Shown piece by piece: positions 18,371 through 27,837 of a DNA stretch of 64,000 bases. Location: positions 620,001 to 684,000 of the forward strand of contig CAVXFL010000009.1 of NCBI GenBank assembly GCA_963761015.1, read 5' to 3'. Position numbers and translations under genes: made by a program. The stretch comes from CAVXFL01 sp963761015. GTDB taxonomy: Bacteria; Pseudomonadota; Alphaproteobacteria; Acetobacterales; Acetobacteraceae. Every line of letters begins with the position of its first letter. Positions within the stretch are counted from its first letter, which is position 1. Below the pieces are notes generated by a model. It searched no databases. It was not told where the DNA came from and worked only from the letters and a program-made list of their open reading frames with translations.

Positions 18371-19612
18371 ATGCCCGGCGAACCCGACCAGGACGCCCTG
18401 AAACACGCCGTCGCCGCGGCCGCGGCCGAGCGGGTGCGGGACGGGATGGTGGTCGGGCTGGGCAGTGGTTCGACGGCCGAACTGGTGGTTCGGCGGCTGG
18501 CCGAACGGGTAGGCGAGGGGCTGCGTTTCGTCGCGATCCCGAGTTCCGAGCGCACCGCCGCGCTGGCGCGGGCGGGGAGCATCCGGCTCAGCGACTTTGC
18601 CGCGCATCCGCACATCGACTTGACCATCGACGGTGCCGATCAGGTCGAGCGCGACACGCTGAACCTGATAAAGGGCCGCGGCGGCGCGCTGTTGCGCGAG
18701 AAGATCGTGGCCGATGCGTCCGACCGGCTGCTCATCGTGGTGGACGCCAGCAAGCTCGCCGACCGGCTCGACATCGCCGTCCCCGTGGAGGTGGTGCCGT
18801 TCGGCCTGGACGCGACGGCGCGGAAGATCGAGCGGCTCGGCGCCAGGGTGGCGCGCCGCATGGGCCAGGGTGGCGCGGCTTACGTCACTGACAGCGGCAA
18901 CGCCATCCTGGATTGCGATTTCGGCCCGATTGCCGATCCCGCCGCACTGGAGGCGGCGTTGCGCGCGCTGGTCGGTGTGGTCGAAACCGGGCTGTTCGTC
19001 GGCCGGGCGCAGGAAGTGCTGGTCGCCGACGGCGCCGGCGTCCACAGCCTCGGGCGCGGTCGCATGGCGGTGGACGCCGGGATGGCGCAACCTGTCGTGG
19101 TCGCGATCATGGGCGTCTCGGGGTCGGGCAAGACCACCGTCGCGCGGGCGCTCGCCGAGCACCTGGGCTGGCCGTACCGCGAGGGCGACGCGCTGCATCC
19201 GCCCGAAAACATCGAAAAGATGAGCCACGGGATTCCGCTCACCGACGAGGACCGCTGGCCATGGCTGAAGCTCGTCGCCAACTGGATCGACGAACAACTC
19301 GCGGCCGGGCGATCGGGCATCGTCACCTGCTCGCTGCTCAGGCGGCCGTATCGCGACCTGGTGATCGGCGGGCGCCGCGGCGTGGTTCTGCTCTACCTGC
19401 GTGGCGACAAGGCGGTGATTGCCGAACGGATGGCGCACCGGAAAGGCCATTTCATGCCGCCCTCGCTGCTCGACAGCCAGTTCGCCACGCTGGAGGAGCC
19501 CGGCCCGGACGAGCATCCGCTCATCGCGGACGTGAACGGGCCGATCGAAGCGACCGTGGCGTCGGCGCGAGCCCTGCTGGACCACGCGCTCGGCTCGCCG
19601 GCAACAGATTGA
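18371..19612 (+). CDS. Ribose-5-phosphate isomerase A fused to gluconokinase
   Basis: Residues 1-~230 are RpiA: VGLGSGSTA near residue 25, TIDGADQVE (the ribose phosphate site), KGRGGALLREKI and IVVDASKL. A short linker then leads into a full gluconokinase from about residue 237: P-loop GVSGSGKTT, YREGDALHPPENIEKMSHGIPLTDEDRWPWL, CSLLRRPYRD and GHFMPPSLLDSQFATLEEP. No stop occurs in any frame in the junction or for over 100 bases beyond, so an indel cannot easily split it. Gluconokinase makes 6-phosphogluconate and RpiA interconverts ribulose- and ribose-5-phosphate: two steps of the same pentose phosphate route. ATG 18371 is preferred over TTG 18359. Confidence 0.9.
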   Translation: MPGEPDQDALKHAVAAAAAERVRDGMVVGLGSGSTAELVVRRLAERVGEGLRFVAIPSSERTAALARAGSIRLSDFAAHPHIDLTIDGADQVERDTLNLIKGRGGALLREKIVADASDRLLIVVDASKLADRLDIAVPVEVVPFGLDATARKIERLGARVARRMGQGGAAYVTDSGNAILDCDFGPIADPAALEAALRALVGVVETGLFVGRAQEVLVADGAGVHSLGRGRMAVDAGMAQPVVVAIMGVSGSGKTTVARALAEHLGWPYREGDALHPPENIEKMSHGIPLTDEDRWPWLKLVANWIDEQLAAGRSGIVTCSLLRRPYRDLVIGGRRGVVLLYLRGDKAVIAERMAHRKGHFMPPSLLDSQFATLEEPGPDEHPLIADVNGPIEATVASARALLDHALGSPATD

Positions 19613-19651
19613 CACAGAGCGGCGTTGAATCCGCCACGATCCCGCCACTAA

Positions 19652-19670
19652 CTCTGCGTTCCATGCAGAG
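19652..19670 (+). other. Leader hairpin before the small secreted protein
   Basis: CTCTGC (19652-19657) and GCAGAG (19665-19670) form a perfect 6-base stem with a 7-base loop, ending just before the strong GGAGGAGG ribosome binding site. It could influence translation of the next gene or be a short terminator for the isomerase-kinase gene. Confidence 0.3.
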
Positions 19671-19690
19671 ACTTTGGAGGAGGTTTCGTC

Positions 19691-19987
19691 ATGCTCAGTT
19701 CGGTTCGATCCCTTCTCGGCCGCGCCGTGGTTCCCGCGGCGATCGCCGCCGCGGTTGCCCTTCCGCTCGCCGTGCCCTCGCAGGCGCACGCCTGGTGGCG
19801 GGGTGGCGTCTGGATCGGGGTGCCACCGATCGTGGTCCGGCCGCCGGCCTATTATGCACCGCCGCCCGTCGTCTACGCGCGGCCCTATCCGTACGCATAC
19901 CGTTACGGCTACCGCTATTATCCGCGCCACGTGTGGGTCCCCGGGCACTGGCGCGCCGGTTACTGGATTCCGGGTCACTGGGCGTAA
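19691..19987 (+). CDS. Small secreted Tyr/Pro/Trp-rich protein
   Basis: The 98-residue protein has a clear signal peptide (LLGRAVVPAAIAAAVALPLAVPSQAHA) and a mature part of repeated Pro/Tyr/Trp motifs: WWRGGVWIGVPP, PPAYYAPPPVVYARPYPYAYRYGYRYYPRH, then VWVPGHWRAGYWIPGHWA with two GHW units. Such YXWGxW-like proteins are common in alphaproteobacterial envelopes; their role is unknown. A strong ribosome binding site GGAGGAGG precedes ATG 19691. The REP-like palindromes that follow may terminate transcription. Confidence 0.8.
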   Translation: MLSSVRSLLGRAVVPAAIAAAVALPLAVPSQAHAWWRGGVWIGVPPIVVRPPAYYAPPPVVYARPYPYAYRYGYRYYPRHVWVPGHWRAGYWIPGHWA

Positions 19988-20000
19988 TCCGTATTGCGCG

Positions 20001-20073
20001 CGTCATTGCCGGGCTCGGCCTGGCAATGACGCGGCTCTGCGGCGCCGAGATGCCCGGGTCTGCGCCCGGGCAT
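20001..20073. repeat. Pair of REP-like palindromes between convergent genes, copy 1
   Basis: First palindrome: CGTCATTGCCGGGC (20001-20014) against GCCTGGCAATGACG (20018-20031), 13 of 14 matched. Second: ATGCCCGGG (20050-20058) against CCCGGGCAT (20065-20073), perfect with loop TCTGCG. The same two palindromes in the same order recur at 43873-43942. Both sites separate the 3' ends of convergent genes and may be bidirectional terminators or mRNA 3'-end stabilisers. Confidence 0.75.
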
Positions 20074-20101
20074 GACGGTGGTTTGGGCGAGTGACCGCGG
20101 C

Positions 20102-22217
20102 TTAGCCCACCAGCTCCGGGGTTTTGCGGGGCACCGGGGCCTCGACCGGCTCCATCCAGACGGCGGTGTCGTGGAACACGGCCCCGCCCTTGGGCGGGGC
20201 CGGATCATCGCTGGTCAGGGCGTTGATGCCGATGCCGCCCTCGAAATCGTCGTTCAGCCAGATGCTCTCGACCACGATCACGCCCGGCTGCAAGCCGTCG
20301 AACCGCCGCGCATGCACAACCACCTCGCCGCGGGCGTTTCCGAGGCGCACGCGCGCGCCTTCGGTAATGCCGAGAGCGGCGGCATCGTCCGGGTGAATCA
20401 GCACCGTCGGGCGGCCCTCGCGACGCCGCGAGGTCGGGGTCATCGAGAAGCTGGTATTGAGGAATTGCCGTGCCGGCGCGGCGACGAGCCGGAACGGGCA
20501 TTCCGCCGAGGCATCGTCGATGGCCGACATCTGGTCCGGCAGCGCCGGCATGCGCGCGTGATCCGGCCCGATCGCGCTCCAGTCCGGCGCGAAATGGAAG
20601 CGCTTGTCCGCGTGACCGAAGCCGTTCACGAAATGGCTTGCTGCGAAATCCGGCTGCGCGTCGATCCAGCGCTGCTCGATCACCGTCTGCGCGTCCGGCC
20701 AGCCTGAAGCACGCAACGTCGCGTCCACGATTTCCATCGCGGTCATCTCGAATCCGGGATGCCGTGCGCCCAGGCGCACCGCAAGGCCTTGCAGCACGTC
20801 GTGGTTGGAGCGGCACTCGCCCGGCGGCGCGATGAGCTTCGGCCCGATCTGAATGTGGCTGTGCCCGCCCGACTGATACACGTCGTCGTGCTCCAGGAAC
20901 ATGGTCGCGGGCAGAACCACGTCCGCCATGCGGGCGGTGTCGGTCATGAACTGCTCATGCACGCACACGAACAGATCCTCGCGCAGCGAAGCCGCGTCGC
21001 ACCCGGTTGGAATCCGGCGCCACCGTCACCGGATTGGTGTTCTGGATCAGCATGGCGTGGACTTCGGGCCCGTCGCCCAATTCCGAGCGGTCGCCGGTCA
21101 GCACCGAGGCGATGCGGCTCATGTCCATCATGCGGACCGAGGCATCGAGCGCGTCCAGCCCCTCGATCAGCGTCTTGTCCCAATGGTAGATGCCGCGGTT
21201 GTTCCAGAACGCGCCAGCGCCCTCGTGCCGCCACTTGCCGGTGACGGTCGGCAGGCAGGTGACGGCGTGCAACTGCGCCGCGCCGTTGCGCGAGCGGCTG
21301 AATCCGTAGCCACAGCGGATGTAGCTGCGCTCGGTCGTGCAATAGAGGCGCGCGAACGTCTCGATCGCGGCCACTGACAGCCCGGTGATGCCGGCGGCCC
21401 ATTCCGGCCCGCGAGAGGCCAGGTGAGCTTCGAGCCGATCGGGGCAATCGGCGTATCGCGCCATGTACTCGCGGTCCGCATAGCCGTCCCGGAACGCGAT
21501 GTGCATCACCGCGCAGGCGAGCGCGCCGTCGGTTCCCGGGCGCACGGGCAGGTGCATGTCCGCGACCTGCGCGGTGCCGGTGCGGTACGGGTCGATGACC
21601 ACCAGCTTCGCGCCGCGCGCCTTCCGGGCGCGGCTGATATGCGTCATCACGTTGACCTGGGTGGCGACCGGATTGCCGCCCCACATCACGATCAGGTCGG
21701 ACTTAGCCATTTCGCGCGGATCGGGGCCGGTGTAGCGGCCGACCCCGGCCATCCACCCGGCCTCGCAGAGCGAGACGCAGATGGTCGTCTTCTGCCGGGA
21801 ATAGCGCATCACATGGCGCAGCCGGTTGATGCCGTCGCGCTGCACCAGCCCCATCGTGCCGGCGTAGTAGTAGGGCCAGACGGCCTCGCTGCCGTGCTTG
21901 GCGGCGACCCGCGTGAACTCCCCGGCTACCCGATCGAGCGCCTCGTCCCAGCCGATCGGCCGGAACTGCCCGGAGCCCTTCGGCCCGGTGCGCAAGAGCG
22001 GCTGGGTCAGGCGGTCGGGGTGGTGCACGCGCTCGGCGTAGCGGGCGACCTTGGCGCAGATCACGCCCGAGGTGTAGCTGTTGGCCTCCGCCCCGCGCAC
22101 CGCGCCGATGCGGCGCTCGTCCAGCACCTCCACTTCCAGCGCGCAGGTGGAGGGGCAATCATGGGGGCAAACGGAGCCGCGGAAGCGATCTTCCGCCCGG
22201 GTCTGATCGAGGGGCAT
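20102..22217 (-). CDS. Molybdopterin-dependent oxidoreductase (one frame break)
   Basis: The ATG at 22217 leads into the 4Fe-4S motif CPHDCPSTCALEV … GVICAKV near residues 17-55. MGD-binding segments follow (MWGGNPVATQVN, LVVIDPYRTGTA), and a C-terminal molybdopterin dinucleotide-binding barrel (VLIHPDDAAALGITEGARVRLGNARGEV). This is a DMSO-reductase/formate-dehydrogenase-like family enzyme; the substrate is undetermined. No Tat signal is present, so it is probably cytoplasmic. The frame breaks near 21000 (…NRVRRGF then AREDLFVCVHEQFMTDTARMADVVLPAT) and one base must be removed; the span is one over a multiple of three, giving about 704 residues. Probably a sequence error. Confidence 0.85.
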
Positions 22218-22348
22218 GACCCATATCTAGCCCCGGCGCCGGCCCGGGACAACGCTGGTGGAACGAGGCCGCCGGCGGTCTCGGGGGCTTTGTCCTTGCG
22301 GCACAGCCGCTTACATGCGCGTGGACCCACCGAGGAGGACATTCCGCC

Positions 22349-24181
22349 ATGCACGATCCCCGCTTGGCCACCCGAGCGGCGGCGCCCGAGGGCAGTGCCG
22401 GGCGCTTGGCGGAACGCCTGCCGACCTGGGACCTCTCCGACCTTTACCCCGGAGCGGACAGCGACGCCGTTCGCGCCGATCTCGACCGCGCCGAGGCCGA
22501 GGCCGGCGCGTTCGCCGCCGAATACGCCGGCAAGCTCGCCGGGCTGAGCGGCAAGGCCCTCGCCGCCGCGATCGCCCGTTACGAGGGCATCGAGGAAACG
22601 CTGGGCCGGCTCGGCTCCTACGCCCAGTTGCTGTTCAGCGGCGACTCCACCGACCCCGCGATCGGCCGCTTCTATCAGACGATCAGCGAGCGGATCACCG
22701 CGATCGGCAGCAAGCTGCTGTTCTTCGCCCTGGAGCTGAACCGGCTGGACGACGCGGCGCTGGAGCGGACACTCGCCGACCCCGAGGCGGCGCGCTGGCG
22801 CCCGTGGCTGCGCGACCTGCGCGTGTTCCGCCCGCATCAGCTTTCCGACGATCTCGAGCGCCTGTTGCACGAGAAGGAAGTGACCGGCCGCGCCGCCTGG
22901 ACCCGGCTGTTCGACGAAACCATCGCCGCCATGCGCGTGCCCGTGCGCGGCCCCGAGGGGACCGAGGAACTCACGGTCAGCGCCGCGCTGAACAAGCTCT
23001 CCAACCGCGACCGCGCGGTGCGCGAGGCGGCCGGCAAGGCGATCGGCGCGACGTTCGGCGAGCGCGTGCGGCTGTTCTCGCTCATCACCAACACGCTCGC
23101 CAAGGACAAGGAGATCATCGATACGTGGCGCCGCTATCCGCGGCCGACCAGCTATCGCAACCGCGCCAACATGGTCGAGGACGAGGTGGTGGACGCGCTC
23201 GTTTCCGCCGTCACCGCCGACTATGCACGCCTGTCGCACCGCTATTACGCGCTGAAGGCGCGATGGCTCGGCCTGCCGAAACTGCAACACTGGGACCGCA
23301 ACGCGCCGTTGCCGGAGGACGACGACCGGATCATTTCCTTCGCGGGCGCGCGCCAGCGCGTGCTCGCCGCCTATGGCGCGTTCTCGCCGGAGATGGCGGA
23401 GATCGGGGAACGATTCTTCGCGCGTCCTTGGATCGACGCCGAACTGCGCCCCGGCAAGGCGAGCGGGGCCTTCGCGCACCCGACCGTGCCGTCGGCGCAT
23501 CCCTATCTGCTGCTCAACTACCACGGCCGCACGCGCGACGTGATGACGCTCGCGCACGAACTCGGGCATGGGGTGCATCAGGTGCTGGCCGCGCGGCAGG
23601 GCTATTTGCTCTCCGGCACGCCGCTGACGCTCGCCGAAACCGCCAGCGTGTTCGGCGAGATGCTCACCTTCCGCGCGCTGCTGGACGCCGAGACCGATCC
23701 GCGCCGTCGCCGCGTCATGCTGGCCGGCAAGGTGGAGGACATGCTGAACACCGTGGTCCGTCAGACCGCGTTCTATCGTTTCGAAACCCTGCTGCACGAC
23801 GAGCGCCGTTCCGGCGAGCTGCTGCCCGAGCGCATCGGGGAAATCTGGATGCAGGCGCAGACCGAGAGCCTCGGGCCGGTGTTCGATTTTTCGCCCGAAT
23901 ACCGGGTGTTCTGGTCCTACATACCCCACTTTATTCACACACCGTTCTATGTGTATGCGTATGCGTTCGGGGATTGCCTGGTGAACGCCCTCTATGCCGT
24001 GTTCCAGGACGGGCATAAGGGGTTCCAGGCGAAATACCTGGACATGCTGCGGGCCGGGGGAACGCGCCGGCACAAGGAGCTGCTGGCCCCGTTCGGGCTG
24101 GACGCGTCCGATCCGGGCTTCTGGAAGAAGGGGCTGGACGTGATCGCCGGCTTCATCGGCGAGTTGGAGGCGCAGATCTGA
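22349..24181 (+). CDS. pepF: M3 family oligoendopeptidase F
   Basis: The 610-residue protein opens with LPTWDLSDLYPG, the usual PepF beginning, and carries the zinc site HELGH with downstream glutamate in ETASVFGEM (around residues 400-430), plus the family C-terminus FIGELEAQI. It hydrolyses oligopeptides of about 7-17 residues in the cytoplasm. Start ATG 22349 follows an AGGAGGA ribosome binding site. The AarF gene begins one base after its stop, so the two are cotranscribed. Confidence 0.93.
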   Translation: MHDPRLATRAAAPEGSAGRLAERLPTWDLSDLYPGADSDAVRADLDRAEAEAGAFAAEYAGKLAGLSGKALAAAIARYEGIEETLGRLGSYAQLLFSGDSTDPAIGRFYQTISERITAIGSKLLFFALELNRLDDAALERTLADPEAARWRPWLRDLRVFRPHQLSDDLERLLHEKEVTGRAAWTRLFDETIAAMRVPVRGPEGTEELTVSAALNKLSNRDRAVREAAGKAIGATFGERVRLFSLITNTLAKDKEIIDTWRRYPRPTSYRNRANMVEDEVVDALVSAVTADYARLSHRYYALKARWLGLPKLQHWDRNAPLPEDDDRIISFAGARQRVLAAYGAFSPEMAEIGERFFARPWIDAELRPGKASGAFAHPTVPSAHPYLLLNYHGRTRDVMTLAHELGHGVHQVLAARQGYLLSGTPLTLAETASVFGEMLTFRALLDAETDPRRRRVMLAGKVEDMLNTVVRQTAFYRFETLLHDERRSGELLPERIGEIWMQAQTESLGPVFDFSPEYRVFWSYIPHFIHTPFYVYAYAFGDCLVNALYAVFQDGHKGFQAKYLDMLRAGGTRRHKELLAPFGLDASDPGFWKKGLDVIAGFIGELEAQI

Positions 24182-24182
24182 G

Positions 24183-25550
24183 ATGTCGGACGTTCGCGAC
24201 CGGCGCGAGGACCGCTCCACCCTGTTCGGCGAAATCAGGCGACTTGCGCGCACATCCGGCGCGGTCGGCGGCATCGCCGCGCGCATGGCCGGGGAGCGCG
24301 TGCTCGGCATGCGCCCCGACCGCGCGGCGCATGCCGAGGATCTGAAAACGGTGCTCGGCGGGCTGAAGGGCCCGCTGATGAAGGTGGCGCAGTTTCTGTC
24401 CACGGTGCCGGACGCGCTGCCGGCCGAATATGCCGCCGAATTGGCCGAATTACAGGCCAACGCGCCGCCGATGGGCTGGGCCTTCGTGTCCCGCCGCATG
24501 GCGACGGAGCTGGGGCCGGACTGGCGATCCCGCTTCGCCAGCTTCGCCCACGAGGCGGCGGCGGCGGCGAGCCTCGGCCAAGTTCACCGCGCCAGGCTGC
24601 CGGATGGCACCGAGGTCGCCTGCAAGCTGCAATATCCGGACATGGCGAGCACGGTGGAGGCCGATCTGCGCCAGCTGCGCATGGCGATGGCGGTGTACCG
24701 GCGGCTCGACAACGCCATTCAGCACGAGGACATCTATACCGAACTGGCCGAGCGGCTGCGCGAGGAACTCGATTACCTGCGCGAGGCGGCGCATATGCGC
24801 CTCTACCGGCTGATGCTCGCGCGCGAACCGAGCGTGCACGTGCCGCAGCCGATCGCGGGGCTGTGCTCGCGGCGGCTGCTGACCATGACCTGGCTCGACG
24901 GCCGTCCGCTGATGCAGCGCGTGAAGGAGAACCCGCCGCAGGAGGAGCGCAACGGCATCGCCGAGGCGCTGTTCCGCGCCTGGTACGTGCCGTTCTACCG
25001 CTACGGCGTGATCCACGGCGACCCGCATCTGGGCAACTATCAGGTGCGGCCGGACGCCGGCCTGAACCTGTTGGACTTCGGCGCCATCCGCGTGTTCCAG
25101 GCGCATTTCGTGCGCGGCGTGATCGACCTGTACGAGGCGGTGCGCGACCACGACGAGGCCAAGGCGCACCACGCCTATACGAGCTGGGGTTTCGCCGACA
25201 TCACCAAGGAGAAGATGGCGGTTCTGAACGAGTGGGCGAAGTTTCTCTACGAGCCGCTGATCGAGGACCGCGTGCGCCGCATTCAGGAGGCCGACGACCC
25301 GCAATTCGGCCGCGAGGTGGCGGAGCGGGTGCATGCGGGTTTGCAGCGAACCGGGGGTGTGCGTCCGCCGCGCGAGTTCGTGCTGATGGACCGCTCGGCG
25401 ATCGGGCTGGGCAGCGTCTTCGTGCGGCTGCGCGCCGAGCTGAACTGGCATCGCATGTTCCAGGGTCTGATCGCCGATTTCGACACCGCTTCCCTGGCCG
25501 CGCGCCAATCCGCCGCGCTCGCGGAAGCCGGGGTCCCCGCCGCGAGCTGA
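24183..25550 (+). CDS. ABC1/AarF family atypical kinase
   Basis: The 455-residue protein has the family signature KGPLMKVAQFLSTVPDALPAEYAAELAELQ (variant of KxGQ), SLGQVHRARLPDGTEVACKLQYP with the ATP-site lysine, the loop HGDPHLGNYQV and the metal motif LLDFGAIR. AarF/UbiB/COQ8 proteins support ubiquinone biosynthesis as ATPase or kinase-like factors. Start ATG 24183 almost touches the pepF stop. The association with pepF is conserved in this kind of genome but the functional link is unknown. Confidence 0.88.
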   Translation: MSDVRDRREDRSTLFGEIRRLARTSGAVGGIAARMAGERVLGMRPDRAAHAEDLKTVLGGLKGPLMKVAQFLSTVPDALPAEYAAELAELQANAPPMGWAFVSRRMATELGPDWRSRFASFAHEAAAAASLGQVHRARLPDGTEVACKLQYPDMASTVEADLRQLRMAMAVYRRLDNAIQHEDIYTELAERLREELDYLREAAHMRLYRLMLAREPSVHVPQPIAGLCSRRLLTMTWLDGRPLMQRVKENPPQEERNGIAEALFRAWYVPFYRYGVIHGDPHLGNYQVRPDAGLNLLDFGAIRVFQAHFVRGVIDLYEAVRDHDEAKAHHAYTSWGFADITKEKMAVLNEWAKFLYEPLIEDRVRRIQEADDPQFGREVAERVHAGLQRTGGVRPPREFVLMDRSAIGLGSVFVRLRAELNWHRMFQGLIADFDTASLAARQSAALAEAGVPAAS

Positions 25551-25718
25551 CCCGCATTCGGCTTGGCTGCCCGCCGCGACGGCAGGGCCGGAACAGCAGG
25601 GTCGGGACAGCAGGCGGAAGCTGGCGCCATCGCCGCGCTCCGGGTATACAGGGCCGGCGGCCGAGACGGCAGCATGCGGAGACCAAGCCAGCCGCGAACC
25701 CGACCAGGTTCTTGAGAT

Positions 25719-25794
<76 letters not shown>

Positions 25795-25851
25795 GCAAAA
25801 TCAAGGACTCACAGTATCATAGGCGGTCGGCCAGCAAGCCGTCAGGCGTGA

Positions 25852-25860
25852 TTAGGCATC
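25852..25860 (+). promoter_or_regulatory. Left-end integrase arm-type site candidate
   Basis: TTAGGCATC, matching the first nine bases of the ten-base motif TTAGGCATCA that recurs near the right end (37652-37661 and inverted at 37710-37719). It lies 58 bases inside attL, the usual distance for arm-type integrase binding sites. Confidence 0.5.
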
Positions 25861-25946
25861 GGCTAGGCCATCATCAGCGGGGTGATGGCCGGCCGGTCAG
25901 CAACGATGTTCTTGCTCCGTTCTGCCGAGCCGGCTACGCTCACCGC

Positions 25947-26177
25947 ATGTCGGATGACCGCTTGCTCCGCCCCGCCACCACGGACGAAATCGCCGATGCG
26001 CTCGCCTTCGCGCTCCGCTTCGACGGCCGCAAGCGCGTGCATCATGGCGATGAGCTAATGGCGCGGATCACCGCCGAGCGGCCGGTCAGGCATTTGGAGC
26101 GGTCGGACTTCGTTGTAATGGCAAAGCCGCCCTTGCAGCCGCCCACGATCCCGCGGACGCGGGACCAAAGCGGCTAG
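25947..26177 (+). CDS. Small hypothetical protein of the element
   Basis: A 76-residue protein starting MSDDRLLRPATTDEIADALAFALRFDGRKRVHHGDELMARITAERPVRHLERSDFVVM. ATG 25947 is the natural start, since the upstream part has no coding character. I recall similar short proteins with the 'LRF.GRKRVHxxDExMARITAERLxxHLExSGFVVM' pattern in integrative elements of this bacterial group, but no function is known. It is the first gene after attL and reads into the element. Confidence 0.65.
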   Translation: MSDDRLLRPATTDEIADALAFALRFDGRKRVHHGDELMARITAERPVRHLERSDFVVMAKPPLQPPTIPRTRDQSG

Positions 26178-26238
26178 GGCGGCTTGCAAGCGGGCAGAAG
26201 GCGCGCCCCGGACGGAGAGCCGCCCGAGGCGACCCCGG

Positions 26239-26420
26239 TCAGTTGGCCATAGACCGGGCCAGGGCGGCCAGGCCCTCGGGCAAGTCGGACAGGTCAGGCA
26301 GGCTGGCCAGATACTCGCGCCCCTCTGGGCGGGTGACCACGTAATCGACCAGCTCGGGATGCTGGGCCACGATCGCGGTTAGGGCAGCCGTGTATCGGGC
26401 AAGTCGGGGCGCTGTATCAC
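26239..26420 (-). CDS. Small hypothetical protein (one frame break)
   Basis: The GTG at 26420 overlaps the upstream stop (GTGA), then IQRPDLP; after one base shift near 26397 the frame continues RYTAALTAIVAQHPELVDYVVTRPEGREYLASLPDLSDLPEGLAALARSMAN to the stop at 26239. That makes about 60 residues. The body has normal GC-rich codon use. The family is unrecognised. It is the third of three tightly packed minus-strand genes. Confidence 0.4.
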
Positions 26421-26599
26421 GTCGGCGCTGGCGTAAACACGGATCGCACCGCCTCAATCGCCTCTGCATCATCTTTGGCAACCTCGATCGCGATAAGGGA
26501 TACTTCGACCGCGACTTGCAGGTGAGCGAGGCGGGTGCGGAGCGCCGCGGCGCCGGGATTGGTCGGGATGCGCACGATGATGCTACTCTTGGATGCCAT
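26417..26599 (-). CDS. Small hypothetical protein
   Basis: A 60-residue protein, MASKSSIIVRIPTNPGAAALRTRLAHLQVAVEVSLIAIEVAKDDAEAIEAVRSVFTPAPT. It starts 20 bases after the preceding stop with an AAAGG element upstream and overlaps the next start by four bases, so it is part of a small minus-strand operon in the element. A helical, weakly amphipathic profile is all that can be said. Confidence 0.5.
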   Translation of the reverse strand: MASKSSIIVRIPTNPGAAALRTRLAHLQVAVEVSLIAIEVAKDDAEAIEAVRSVFTPAPT

Positions 26600-26618
26600 T
26601 TGGCAGGTGCCTTTCGCG

Positions 26619-27008
26619 TTACGGGATAGGTATAGACGCGGGAATTCTCCACGAATGCGAGAGTTGTTCCGCCAACTCGCGCAACGTGGTCGCGCGCTCG
26701 CGCCCCGTCTCGGCCAGCAGCCGGTTGATTGCCCGTGTCTCGGCCCGGCACGCGTCCGCATTCTTGGCTCGGCCGGCCATGTGCCCCGCCGCCCTGGACA
26801 GCAGCGCCCGCAGCTTGATCTCGGCAGCCGGGTCTCCGCATAGCGGATGCAGTTGGCCAGGTAGCCGCTGGAGTTGGGGAAGCGGCGCTTGCAGCCGCGG
26901 CTCGGCACCTCAGTAGCTTGCTTGCGGCCACGCGGCTCGGGGCACCCCGGCGGGGAGACCTGTCCAGGCGGGTGGGGACGAGGGCCGTCCGCTAGGCCGG
27001 GCGCTCAT
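26619..27008 (-). CDS. Hypothetical element protein (two frame breaks)
   Basis: ATG 27008 opens MSARPSGRPS, then after one shift near 26985 PHPPGQVSPPGCPEPRGRKQATEVPSRGCKRRFPNSSGYLANCIRYA. After a second shift near 26845 it continues GDPAAEIKLRALLSRAAGHMAGRAKNADACRAETRAINRLLAETGRERATTLRELAEQLSHSW to TAA at 26619. The opposite shifts cancel and 390 bases give 129 residues. It is cysteine-bearing, basic at the front and helical behind. The family is unknown. Its 5' end is duplicated at 29518-29605. Confidence 0.5.
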
Positions 27009-27030
27009 ATGCCAATAGCATTTCGGAATT
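26941..27030 (+). repeat. Direct repeat A flanking the COG3904-type cassette
   Basis: Similar to 29518-29605 in the same orientation: the block CTGTCCAGGCGGGTGGGG is identical, as is CTCATATGCC, with scattered differences between and a related …ATTTCG tail. The repeat covers the minus-strand start codon of the gene at 26619-27008. It brackets the block 27031-29517. Confidence 0.6.
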
Positions 27031-27837
27031 TCGATCGCGCGTTGGCTCAGGGCCGAACGCAGGTCCTGAATAAGATCGGCACCGTGCGAGCGTCGAGGTT
27101 CATTGCCCCCCAGGTAAAATCTGATCAACACGAGGGGCGTCGGATTCTAAGTGGAACGCAGTCCCAGATCGAACTATATTCAAGGCATCACCATCGATCT
27201 TAAATCGAAGCCAAACATGTCCCCCTATCCGGTTGAATTGTTGTACAGAAATTCGAACTCTGCGATCGTCGTTTTTGCTGCCATTTCGCACCAGATAGTA
27301 TTGATAGCGGGTAACTCTATCTTTGCCAAAGCTTTGGGGTGCGTTGAAATTCACTGCGATTGACAACCCAGAAGCCCTTTGGGAGGGACACCAAACGGCA
27401 ACATCGTATGAAGAGCCGTGCCCGGCAGCATACAACCCCGACCGTAGAAATTTAAATTCCCATTCCGGCTCCCTATTTTCGGGCAAGGCAAGCTTGAACC
27501 GGAAAGCTTCCAATTCGCTGAAAACATGTATGTCGGACGACGAAGTGCTGCTGGCCAGTGTCAGCAAAAGCGGGTCTATGTCCATTTCTGCAAGAAATGC
27601 CATTTCTACACCAAGCACGACCTGGGCCATTTCTATCCCGAAGCTTCTTGCGGCATTGGCACTCAAGGCAATTTGCTCTTCATCGCATCGGCGGACACAA
27701 AGAACTGATGTACCCCCAATCTGTTCTTCGTTGTATCCGAGAAATTTAGGCCGAGTGGCTTTTGGTAATATCTATATTTCCCGCCCGCGAATGCGAGGAC
27801 ACACGCAGAAAGGCAACTAGCCGGCTCTATCTCTTTA

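Noticed and set aside
22061..24499. Long minus-strand open frame (812 codons) opposite pepF
   Set aside because: pepF carries all M3 peptidase motifs on the plus strand; the opposite frame has no recognisable domain.
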